Source: Gammaproteobacteria bacterium
GTDB taxonomy: Bacteria > Pseudomonadota > Gammaproteobacteria > Eutrophobiales > Eutrophobiaceae
NCBI GenBank assembly: GCA_012103475.1
Contig: WLWS01000001.1
Coordinates: 891,881-955,880, forward strand
DNA: 64,000 nucleotides
Direction: 5' to 3'
Shown here: positions 53,836 to 62,151 of the stretch, in pieces
Position numbering within the stretch: position 1 is the first letter of the stretch
Layout: each line of letters starts with the position of its first letter
Notes under the pieces: model-generated
Told to the model about the DNA's origin: nothing
What the model saw: only the letters and a program-made list of their open reading frames with translations
Databases searched by the model: none
Translations under genes and position numbers: made by a program

Positions 53836-54726
53836 ATGAATATGAATTCAAACGATTTTTTCAAAATCAGATTGATTAACGACTGGCAACTGTTCTGGAA
53901 CATAACTGTTCTTATATCCCTGGTCATGCTTGTCGCCATAGCGCAAGTTGATAATTGGGATGGCCCGACAGCATCTTCACTTATTCAATTATCTGTTCGC
54001 TTGGCAGTTCCTTGCTTGTATCTGGCTTTTGCGGCGTCTTCATTACAGCTTATCTTTCCCAGTGCGTTTAGCTCCTGGTTACTAAGAAATCGTAGTAAAA
54101 TTGGCTTGTGTTTTGCAGTCGCTATGGCCTGGCAACTTATTTTTATATTGCTCTTAGTGACTGTTTTCAGAGACTACTACACGGACGAAGTATACGTCTT
54201 ACGTGATGCGATCGAGGGTGTGACAGGGTATTTTTTCCTGATTGCCATGACCTTAACCTCGTTTGAATTTGTGCGTAAGCACATCTCGGTAAAGACCTGG
54301 CGACTACTTCACAAGAGCGGTATCTATTATCTCTGGGCTTACGCTTTCAGCGTGTATTGGTGGGAGCTGTTTTACTATCCGGATCCGGAACCATTAGACT
54401 ATATATATTACTTTGCTGGTTTTATGGCCTGGGCATTACGAGTTCGGGCCTGGCGTAGTAAATCTCGACGACAAGATCATGGGGAGAGTCAGCAAAGTAT
54501 GTTGCAGCTAAGCCTGCAACTTCTTGCATATGGCGTGTTGGCTTTGGGTGTTCTGGCATCTTTTACTGGCTCTGTCTGGAGAGAATCGGCGGAAACATCA
54601 TTGACCGGTTACGTACTAACTGGTTTTCCAGAAACTTACTTACCCTATTGGCCCTTTGAACCTTTTCTACCTTTATTAGTCATTACAATCGGGTTTTATT
54701 TAATTAGGCGGTCATATTCCGCCTGA
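53836..54726 (+). CDS. Ferric-reductase-like transmembrane protein, degenerate heme site
   Basis: The 296-residue protein has about eight hydrophobic segments in the pattern of the ferric reductase-like domain. LLHKSGIYYLWAYAF provides one heme-ligand His position, but the facing segment reads CFAVAMAWQLIFIL, where relatives have a His. So it may bind no heme or only one. A YHS-domain protein is encoded just downstream and probably shares its transcript. It might transfer electrons across the inner membrane or serve another role. Confidence 0.65.
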   Translation: MNMNSNDFFKIRLINDWQLFWNITVLISLVMLVAIAQVDNWDGPTASSLIQLSVRLAVPCLYLAFAASSLQLIFPSAFSSWLLRNRSKIGLCFAVAMAWQLIFILLLVTVFRDYYTDEVYVLRDAIEGVTGYFFLIAMTLTSFEFVRKHISVKTWRLLHKSGIYYLWAYAFSVYWWELFYYPDPEPLDYIYYFAGFMAWALRVRAWRSKSRRQDHGESQQSMLQLSLQLLAYGVLALGVLASFTGSVWRESAETSLTGYVLTGFPETYLPYWPFEPFLPLLVITIGFYLIRRSYSA

Positions 54727-54776
54727 TAAGAAGTCGAGCCGACTTATAAGTAGTTTTATCAGGAGACAATGAAAAC

Positions 54777-55286
54777 ATGAGTCTGATATTCAATAAGCTA
54801 GCCCCTGCGTTGCTGCTTTGTATCCTTATGACCAACATTGTTTGCGCGACGGAGACTGGCAAATCAGAAATAATGGTCAGCGAAGATGGTTTTGCAATTC
54901 ATGGTTATGATCCCGTTGCATATTTTGAGGAAGGCGAAGCGAAAAAAGGCAGCACAGAATTTCAACTGAACTGGGAAGGTGCTATCTGGTTGTTTAGCAG
55001 TGCTGAGTCGAGGGATGAATTTTTAGGTCAACCTGCTCAATATGCCCCTCAGTATGGTGGCTGGTGTGCTTTTGGAATGGCAGAAGGATATGCGGCAGAA
55101 ACTGATCCTTTAAAAGCCTGGACTATTCATGAAGGACGACTTTATTTGAACTGGAATGAAGAAGTTGCTGCAGATTGGTCCGAAAGTATCAGTGGATATT
55201 TAAAAAAATCAGAGAGAAACTGGTCAAAAATACAAAGCAAATTATTAAAAGGAAAGGCAAAAATTTATTGGCACAAAGATGAGTAA
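54777..55286 (+). CDS. YHS-domain protein with signal peptide
   Basis: The 169-residue protein has a Sec signal (LAPALLLCILMTNIVCA) and a YHS domain: FAIHGYDPVAYFEEGEAKKGSTEF, then YGGWCAFGMAEGYAAETDPLKAW. The domain is seen with metal-related enzymes and may bind metal through Cys and His. An AGGAG about 11 bases before the ATG supports the start. It pairs with the membrane protein upstream. Confidence 0.78.
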   Translation: MSLIFNKLAPALLLCILMTNIVCATETGKSEIMVSEDGFAIHGYDPVAYFEEGEAKKGSTEFQLNWEGAIWLFSSAESRDEFLGQPAQYAPQYGGWCAFGMAEGYAAETDPLKAWTIHEGRLYLNWNEEVAADWSESISGYLKKSERNWSKIQSKLLKGKAKIYWHKDE

Positions 55287-55304
55287 GTTTATAGAAGTAG
55301 TTCG

Positions 55305-55628
55305 CTATATATCACGGTACAGAAAAAAAGAACTATTTTTAATGCTTTGTTTAACAGCGTTATGAATTGAACGAACGGGTTCGTCATCGCTTTCAATAAA
55401 AGCCCAGCATTGCTCTGCTTGCTGCAGATCATTAAATTCCATAGCCAGATAGTAAGTAGTCTCCGGCGCATCGGCGTTGTAACCTGAGTGTGCCTGTCGC
55501 GTCATTAGTCTGCTTGATACAAGCAATTGTTTATCAAGAAGAAACCTAGCGAGGGAGTCAGCTCTGAATATAAATTCCTCTTCAGTGCACGAAGGCAGTA
55601 GATCAAAGAGACTGTGCATAATAATCAT
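55305..55628 (-). CDS. Uncharacterised small cytoplasmic protein
   Basis: The 107-residue protein is acidic and hydrophilic, with a regular helix/strand pattern (RADSLARFLLDKQLLVSSRLMTRQ, then YYLAMEFNDLQQAEQCWAFIE) that suggests a dimeric alpha/beta-barrel (ferredoxin-like) fold such as monooxygenase-like ABM domains. This is fold guesswork, not a family match. Two ATGs three codons apart are possible starts. It converges with the YHS gene. Confidence 0.6.
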   Translation of the reverse strand: MIIMHSLFDLLPSCTEEEFIFRADSLARFLLDKQLLVSSRLMTRQAHSGYNADAPETTYYLAMEFNDLQQAEQCWAFIESDDEPVRSIHNAVKQSIKNSSFFLYRDI

Positions 55629-55690
55629 AGTGCTATGTAGCAGCAGCCCTGCTATTCAGTTTTAAATCTAAATATAAAACTGAATCTTGC

Positions 55691-58045
55691 TTATTTGAAA
55701 CTCCTTCTGAAATTAATGCCGAAAGTTCGTGGTTGATTCACGCTTAGGCGCTGTTTGGCCCAGCGATTACTGTAGAAGCCTGCACCGCGTTCATCCCAGA
55801 CGTTGTCAATAAACACAGAGGCACTCCATTGTTCGCCTTCCAGGCCTATCTTCAGATCTCCTACTGTATAGGCATCCTGAATTGTCGGTGGCGTAGCTGA
55901 AATAGCAGCCTCGATTCCATTCAGTGAATTGATAGACTTACCTTGATAAGCAAGGTCGAAATTTATATAGGGAGTTGCTCCGAATATCTCTTTCTGAAAA
56001 CTATATTCAGCACCCAATGCACCTTTCCATTTAGGGGCGATAGGCAAACGTGTGCCTTCTGATGCACTTACTACAACGGGATTACCAAAGGTAGCATCCG
56101 AGGAAATAGCGGCATCGTTATAGGAGGCTGAGCCATATACATTCCAGCCTTCTGCAGGTACCCAGGCGAAATCAGCTTCAATTCCTTTTATTTCTGCTTG
56201 AGGGAAGTTAGTAAAGAAGACCTGAAAAAACGGGGAGGGGTCTTCTACTTGCACGATGATGTCGTCCCATTTCATTACATAAGCTGTTGCATTTATCCGC
56301 AAGCGACCATCCAGCCAGGTTGTTTTTGCTCCCCATTCAAGATTCTTCAGCTTATCTGAATCGTATCCGGAAAACAGTGCCAACACCTGAGGATTGGAAC
56401 CTGGTTTCAGACCATTTACACCGCCGACACGAAAGCCCTGTGAGTAAGTCATGTAGACCATTTTATCGTCGTTGATTTGATAAGTGACGTTGACCTTGGG
56501 AACGAAGCCGGTTTCCTGAGTGCTAACCATTGCATCATTAAAGAAAAAACCGCCTGCAGTGATGCCCTGAGGTTGCTCCTGTCGACGATTGATTTGCTGA
56601 TCAAATTTAAACCAACGACCACCGGCAGTGATAGACAGGTTTTCAGTAAAATCAAATGTAATCTCGCCGAAAATGGAAGTTTGTTTTTCGGTATCGTCGT
56701 AAAGACCGAGAAAGCCGACCGTGGTCGGATTCTGAATAAAGGCACCCGTATAGTAGTATTCCAGATAGTTGAAATAGGCGAATGCTGCCGTGCTCAGAAA
56801 ATCATCTTGTGCTGCGGTGAAGATCGCATCCTCTTCAGTTTTATTGTAGAAAAAACCGACTATTCCGTGCCATCTGCTATCTGAATCGCTTGGTGTTGAC
56901 AGGCGTCCTTCAATTGAAAGCCGTTTATCTTCTGAACCGAGGAAGGCGAAAGAACGTGGATCTCCGCCAAAAGCATAGGATACATAACCGTAATTAATAT
57001 AACCCTGGTTCAGATTGAAATTGTAATCTGCAGCATCCGCGTTGTATTCAAATTCGCGCTTGTAATAGGAGACAGACAATACTGTATCGACTATACCCAG
57101 TTTCCCTTCAATGTTTAAAGCAAACTGATACCATTCATCTTTAGCACTTTCATCATTAAACCGTACCTGTTCCAGATCGCCGACATCAAGATTTACATCA
57201 GCGAAAGCATCGTTCTCCAGTTCCTGATAGATGGCTGTTACATCCACAGTCCATGTGTCATTTGGTGTCCAGCGAACGGCAGCACGACCGCCGGTGGTTG
57301 TCTGCGAGTTGACATCATCTTCTACCAGGTTCGCATTGTTGAAGGTGCCGCCCTGACTGGTTCCCAGAACATTATCAATAAAGCCTGCTTCTTCGGCCCG
57401 GAATCCGACAAAGCGCATAGCAAGTTCATTTTCGATTATTGGAACATTGACCATCGCGCTAACGTCGTAACCGAGATCGCCCTTATCAACCTTGGAACCA
57501 GTGACGTCTATCCAGCTATCGAACTCAGTGGCATCGGGTTTATTAGTGATAATACGCAAGGTACCGGACTGTGAACTGGCACCGAACAATGTTCCCTGTG
57601 GACCACTCAGTGCTTCGAGTCTTTCGATATCAACAAGTCTGGGGTCGGGATTGAAACCGCCAGCCGTAAGAGGTTGTTCATCAAGATAAACCGCACTGGA
57701 GGGAATACCACCGAACTGCAAGCCAGCCGAAGCCACACCTCTGAATACGATAGAGGCACCGGCTGGTTCGCGTCTTGCGAATGAGAGGCCGGGAACAAAC
57801 TTGGCATAGTCGTCAAGTTCGGCAAGTCGTTTTTTCTGTATCTGATCTGTTGAGAATGCGGTAACAGCAACAGGAAGATCCTGCAGATTAGACGCACGTC
57901 TCGAAGCGGTGACCACGATTTCTTCAAGGGCGTCTTGCGCGGCGGCAGACTGAGTGCCGCCACCGACTATAGTTGATATAGCAAAAGCCAGTGCACGTTT
58001 GCGAGTGGGTAGATGAGCAGATGGTTCTTGATGCTGGCCGGTCAT
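55691..58045 (-). CDS. TonB-dependent outer-membrane receptor
   Basis: The 784-residue protein has a long signal region ending SAAAQ, a TonB-box-like EEIVVTASRR near 42-51, a plug domain (LPVAVTAFSTDQIQ, GTLFGASSQSGTLRIITNKP) and a 22-strand-type barrel with aromatic-rich strands. It ends with the terminal FRRSFK. It resembles receptors for plant- or algae-derived compounds and sterol-like molecules in marine Gammaproteobacteria; the ligand is unknown. A sigma-70-like promoter precedes it. Confidence 0.9.
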   Translation of the reverse strand: MTGQHQEPSAHLPTRKRALAFAISTIVGGGTQSAAAQDALEEIVVTASRRASNLQDLPVAVTAFSTDQIQKKRLAELDDYAKFVPGLSFARREPAGASIVFRGVASAGLQFGGIPSSAVYLDEQPLTAGGFNPDPRLVDIERLEALSGPQGTLFGASSQSGTLRIITNKPDATEFDSWIDVTGSKVDKGDLGYDVSAMVNVPIIENELAMRFVGFRAEEAGFIDNVLGTSQGGTFNNANLVEDDVNSQTTTGGRAAVRWTPNDTWTVDVTAIYQELENDAFADVNLDVGDLEQVRFNDESAKDEWYQFALNIEGKLGIVDTVLSVSYYKREFEYNADAADYNFNLNQGYINYGYVSYAFGGDPRSFAFLGSEDKRLSIEGRLSTPSDSDSRWHGIVGFFYNKTEEDAIFTAAQDDFLSTAAFAYFNYLEYYYTGAFIQNPTTVGFLGLYDDTEKQTSIFGEITFDFTENLSITAGGRWFKFDQQINRRQEQPQGITAGGFFFNDAMVSTQETGFVPKVNVTYQINDDKMVYMTYSQGFRVGGVNGLKPGSNPQVLALFSGYDSDKLKNLEWGAKTTWLDGRLRINATAYVMKWDDIIVQVEDPSPFFQVFFTNFPQAEIKGIEADFAWVPAEGWNVYGSASYNDAAISSDATFGNPVVVSASEGTRLPIAPKWKGALGAEYSFQKEIFGATPYINFDLAYQGKSINSLNGIEAAISATPPTIQDAYTVGDLKIGLEGEQWSASVFIDNVWDERGAGFYSNRWAKQRLSVNQPRTFGINFRRSFK

Positions 58046-58104
58046 GATAAATTACACCCCTATAATTTCGATACCACGCTAATTTGTTTTAGAACAGCCG
58101 TGCT

Positions 58105-58133
58105 ATATTAGCGTATGTTGTATCTATAGCCAA
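58105..58133 (-). promoter_or_regulatory. Sigma-70-like promoter of the TonB receptor gene
   Basis: On the reverse strand TTGGCT (58133-58128) and TAATAT (58110-58105) are separated by 17 bases, about 60-90 bases before the receptor ATG at 58045. A GGGGTG Shine-Dalgarno lies close to the ATG. Confidence 0.55.
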
Positions 58134-58195
58134 TCTTCTTAAACCATATTTATATCGTGAATTTAACAACTTAACAGATATTGTAATGCCGCTTC

Positions 58196-59161
58196 ATGCT
58201 GCATTGTGACAATAATACAACGAATTCTGTGACCATACTTATTGCTACCTCAGTAGTACGCGGCTCTCATCAGGGCGAAAGCCATGGTGGTGTGTATCTT
58301 GTGAATACGGAAGAAGATCAGGTCGTGCAAGCGCTGGACTGGAATACGGTAAATATCGATTGGCAGGGGCGGGGTTGGGATCGTGGTCTGCGTGGGATTG
58401 CTTTTGACGGTGACAGAGTTTTCATTGCTGCCAGTGATGAATTGTTTGAGTACACACCGGATTTTGAACTGGTGGCTTCATACCGGAATCGTTATTTGAA
58501 ACATTGTCACGAAATTTCCTGTTATCAGCGACGACTTTTTCTGAGTTCCACCGGCTTTGATTCAGTCCTGGGTTTTGATCTGGACAATAACCGTTTTACC
58601 TTCGGACTTGGTATTTCTGATTTGGGGGATGAGTTTCGTGGCTCACCTTTTAATCCGGAATCCGAGCAGGGCCCGCAGGCGCATAATCATTTACATATAA
58701 ATAACATTGTTTGTAACAGCGATGCGATGTACATCAGCGGGCTGCATAGCAGGGGTTTGTTAAAATACACAGGACAACATATTAAAAAGTGGATCGAGTT
58801 ACCTGAAGGCATTCACAATGCCAGACCCTATCATCAAGGCGTGCTCTTCAATGACACGGCGTCCGATGTAGTCAGGTACGCAGCCACCGATGAGCAGTTT
58901 GCTTTTGAGGTACCGAAGTATGAGGAGAAGGTGCTAACACATATGAATCTTGGTGACAGCCGCGTGGCAAGACAGGGTTTCGGCCGTGGGCTTTGCGATA
59001 TGGGGGAGGGAATTATTGCCAGCGGTTCTTCCCCCTCAACTATTAGCCTGCATAATCTGAACACTTTGAAAACATTTCGGCAAATCACGCTATCGCGTGA
59101 CATACGCAACGCAATTCATGGGCTTGAAGTCTGGCCTTTTGATACTAAAGTATTGCCCTGA
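58196..59161 (+). CDS. Beta-propeller-like uncharacterised protein (TIGR03032/DUF4915 type)
   Basis: The 321-residue protein has repeated strands such as RGIAFDGDRVFIAASDELFEY, CHEISCYQRRLFLSSTGFDSVLGF and HNHLHINNIVCNSDAMYISGLHSRG, with a conserved NHLHIN. This pattern is typical of a six-bladed propeller family found in marine bacteria, often near TPR and sulfotransferase genes as here. No catalytic function is established. It probably shares a transcript with the gene at 59182. Confidence 0.7.
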   Translation: MLHCDNNTTNSVTILIATSVVRGSHQGESHGGVYLVNTEEDQVVQALDWNTVNIDWQGRGWDRGLRGIAFDGDRVFIAASDELFEYTPDFELVASYRNRYLKHCHEISCYQRRLFLSSTGFDSVLGFDLDNNRFTFGLGISDLGDEFRGSPFNPESEQGPQAHNHLHINNIVCNSDAMYISGLHSRGLLKYTGQHIKKWIELPEGIHNARPYHQGVLFNDTASDVVRYAATDEQFAFEVPKYEEKVLTHMNLGDSRVARQGFGRGLCDMGEGIIASGSSPSTISLHNLNTLKTFRQITLSRDIRNAIHGLEVWPFDTKVLP

Positions 59162-59181
59162 TAACTGTAAGGAGAAAACCA

Positions 59182-60078
59182 ATGCCCTTTTGTAAACAAC
59201 TGCTTCCGGTTCTTGGCCTGGTATTTTTTTCACACCTGGCTATCGCACAGAACGCGCTGGTCTTTCAGACTGACTTCGGACTGGAAGAACCGGCTGTGGC
59301 ATCGATGAAAGGGGTTGCCTATGGCATATCACCGGAATTGAAGATGTTTGATATCACTCATGAGATTCCGGTATTTAACATATGGGAGGCCGCTTATCGA
59401 TTAAATCAGACAGCGAAATACTGGCCGGCAGGCACGGTGTTTGTTTCAGTCGTTGACCCAGGTGTTGGCACGGACAGAAAGTCCGTTGTTCTGAAAACAA
59501 AAACCGGGCATTACTTTGTCAGCCCGGATAACGGATCACTGACTCTGGTAGCCGAAACTCTGGGAATAGTTGCAGTTCGTGAAATTGACGAAGCTGTAAA
59601 TCGTTTGAAAGGCTCAGAAAAGTCTCACACATTTCATGGCCGCGATGTTTACGCCTATACCGGTGCACGACTGGCTTCGGCGACAATCAGTTTTGAAGAG
59701 GTCGGCCCACTGTTGAAAAACGAAGTACGCATGATTAAGTACAAAAAGGCAGCTTTGCGAGATAAGCGAATTATTGGCAACGTACCGATTCTGGATATTC
59801 ATTATGGCAACGTCTGGTCGAATATTGATAGTGAGATGTTTGAACGTCTGGGCGTGAAAATCGGCGATATGCTCTGGGTAAAAATCTCAAAGGGAGAAGA
59901 GGTGCAATTTAAGAAGAGAGTGAAGTTCGTGACATCTTTTGGTGGGGTGGCGCTCGGTGAGCCGGTTTTATATGTGAATGATGTGTTGAATATAGGTGTT
60001 GCGATTAACCAGGGCAATTTTGCAGAACACTATGGCATCAGTGCCGGCCCGGAGCGTAATATCGAAATCTGGAAATAA
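59182..60078 (+). CDS. Exported SAM hydroxide adenosyltransferase-fold protein (DUF62)
   Basis: The 298-residue protein starts with a signal peptide (KQLLPVLGLVFFSHLAIAQ). It then matches the SAM hydrolase/fluorinase fold: VFQTDFGLEEPAVASMKGVAYG, SVVDPGVGTDRKSVVLKT (Asp of the triad), PDNGSLTLV and FHGRDVYA (Arg-Asp/His site), plus a C-terminal domain. Cytoplasmic members hydrolyse S-adenosylmethionine. Export from the cell is unusual, because SAM is intracellular. AAGGAG precedes the ATG. Confidence 0.78.
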   Translation: MPFCKQLLPVLGLVFFSHLAIAQNALVFQTDFGLEEPAVASMKGVAYGISPELKMFDITHEIPVFNIWEAAYRLNQTAKYWPAGTVFVSVVDPGVGTDRKSVVLKTKTGHYFVSPDNGSLTLVAETLGIVAVREIDEAVNRLKGSEKSHTFHGRDVYAYTGARLASATISFEEVGPLLKNEVRMIKYKKAALRDKRIIGNVPILDIHYGNVWSNIDSEMFERLGVKIGDMLWVKISKGEEVQFKKRVKFVTSFGGVALGEPVLYVNDVLNIGVAINQGNFAEHYGISAGPERNIEIWK

Positions 60079-60091
60079 ATCAGACGGACAG

Positions 60092-62101
60092 TTATTTTCC
60101 CAGCTCAAGCAAGTGTTCGTAACGGGGTAATATTGGTTCGAGCACTTCAATCAATTCACCGAGGTGGCGGGCGTACTTTTTTGAGTGATTAATCGAGCCG
60201 GTGTAAATCGGCTGGCGCACTTGCTCTGAGCTCGGTGTTCTTACCGGTCTTTCAGTTTCATAAAAAGTCAGACACTCATCTTCCCAGGGCAAATTACAGT
60301 GTTGCAGAATTTTGCTGACCTGATTTTCAAAGTCGGTGACCACTTCTTCATACTGAACTGTCAATACTTTCCCCGGCAACACCTCGTGCCAGAAATCCAT
60401 CATCTTTTGATATTGCAGGTAATACTCACCTATCTCGACAAGGTCATAGGTGAACGCCTGACCTTTGGCAAATAGCTGTCGGTAACAGCTGAGGCAGGCA
60501 TCAAGCGGATGTCGGCGGGCGTCAATTATTTTCGCCTTTGGCATGATCAGATGTAGAAAACCAATCAGTGAAAAGTTATTCGGCATCTTGTCAATAAAAT
60601 AGGGCGTGTCAGCACTACGGTGCATTTTCGCGTATTCCAGATAATCATTTCCCAGTTTCATGAAGTGACTATCCGATAGTTCTCTGACAGCTTCCGGATA
60701 GTTGACACCATCAGCTCGGTTTCTGTTCAGGGAAATCGCAACCCGACTCAAATAAGGTAACTCACTGGTACCCTCGACCAGACTGTGACTAGCCAGTATC
60801 TGTTCCTGCAGTGTCGAACCCGATCGAGGCAGACCGAGAATGAAAATTGCCGATTCGTCCTTTACGCCTGCTGTACTGTTTTTTTCAAATAAGCCTTTAT
60901 TAAAAACATTAATCACCGCTTCATGGATTGATTCCGTATAAACCGGATCGTATTTTTCTGACTCACGTCGAATTCGGTTACCTTCATCGTAATGCTTCCA
61001 GGCGCTGTCGTAGTCGCCGTGATCTTCACAGGCTTTTGCCAGAGTAAACAAAAAACTGACTTTCGATTTGGCATCCATGGCAGAATTATCGAGGCGCTCC
61101 TGCATGTTTTTGATATCTTGATCATCAAACTTGTATGTTTTCAGGTTTGAAAGGCTCCAGTAAGCCTCGCCGTGATCAGGATTCAATTCAATGCATTTTC
61201 GATAAGCGTCAATGGCCTCATCAATTTCCCCTACGGTTTTCAACACGTGGCCAATGCCCAGATAGGCACCCGTGTGATCGGGTTTGAGTTCAAGTGCTTT
61301 TCGGTAGGATTCAATAGCATCAAAGGTCAGTGATGCCGGCGCCATCGTGCTGCCAAGTAAAAAATGCGCTTTTACTGCACCTGGACTTAATTCCGTCGCT
61401 TTCTTAAAACATTCGATGGCTTCTTCCAGCCGGTGACTTTCCTTATAGACATTTCCCAGATCAATCAGGGCGTCGACAAAATCCGGTGCGAGAGCCAGGG
61501 CCCGGCGTAGATATTTTTCCGCTTCGTACTCTCGATTACCAGTGAACACAACCAGTCCAAGTAATCTCATAACATCGACATTGTCCGGCTGGGTTTCCAG
61601 AATTTTACGGTAAGTATTTTCGGCCTCGCGGAATTTTCCCTGCCGGTGTAAAGCTAGACCCTGTGCCATGAGCTTTCGTTGTGGTGATAACTCGAAAGAT
61701 TTTTCGTAGGCCTCATCGGCTTCCTTGCCACGACCCAGATTCCCAAGTGCTTTCCCGAGAGTAAAGAAAGAAACGTCCAGCAAGGGGTCAAGGTTGACGG
61801 CTTTTCGTAATACTTTTACTGTTTCTTCGAAATCGCCTTTACGAAATAACAGTAAGCCGAGGTCTTCATGAGGTTTGGCGAAACTTGGTGCGAGGGCAAT
61901 TGTCTTTCTTAAACATTGCTCAGCTTCATCCAGCCTGTCTGATTTGAATAATATTGCACCAAGCAGACCGAGCATGGTTTCATCATCAGGGTGAGTATCT
62001 ATAGCTTCCCGGCACTTCTTTTCTGCGAGCTGAATATTACCTATGTTGAGAAGTTCGATAACTTCGTTGAATTGATATTTTGTTACGTGTGTAGACGACA
62101 T
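60092..62101 (-). CDS. TPR protein with C-terminal sulfotransferase domain
   Basis: The 669-residue protein has about ten TPR units (residues 10-380; e.g. AYLGIGHVLKTVGEIDEAIDAYRKCIELNPDHGEAY). The sulfotransferase core starts near 415: FILGLPRSGSTLQEQILASH is the PAPS 5'-phosphosulfate loop, and DARRHPLDACLSCYRQ is the 3'-phosphate-binding segment. It transfers sulfate from PAPS to a carbohydrate or protein hydroxyl. TPR-sulfotransferase fusions are common in marine bacteria. It converges with the SAM-hydrolase-like gene. Confidence 0.88.
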   Translation of the reverse strand: MSSTHVTKYQFNEVIELLNIGNIQLAEKKCREAIDTHPDDETMLGLLGAILFKSDRLDEAEQCLRKTIALAPSFAKPHEDLGLLLFRKGDFEETVKVLRKAVNLDPLLDVSFFTLGKALGNLGRGKEADEAYEKSFELSPQRKLMAQGLALHRQGKFREAENTYRKILETQPDNVDVMRLLGLVVFTGNREYEAEKYLRRALALAPDFVDALIDLGNVYKESHRLEEAIECFKKATELSPGAVKAHFLLGSTMAPASLTFDAIESYRKALELKPDHTGAYLGIGHVLKTVGEIDEAIDAYRKCIELNPDHGEAYWSLSNLKTYKFDDQDIKNMQERLDNSAMDAKSKVSFLFTLAKACEDHGDYDSAWKHYDEGNRIRRESEKYDPVYTESIHEAVINVFNKGLFEKNSTAGVKDESAIFILGLPRSGSTLQEQILASHSLVEGTSELPYLSRVAISLNRNRADGVNYPEAVRELSDSHFMKLGNDYLEYAKMHRSADTPYFIDKMPNNFSLIGFLHLIMPKAKIIDARRHPLDACLSCYRQLFAKGQAFTYDLVEIGEYYLQYQKMMDFWHEVLPGKVLTVQYEEVVTDFENQVSKILQHCNLPWEDECLTFYETERPVRTPSSEQVRQPIYTGSINHSKKYARHLGELIEVLEPILPRYEHLLELGK

Positions 62102-62151
62102 GATTCAACGATAATAAGGTAATACCATTAATTTACTAGTAGCGGATCTGA

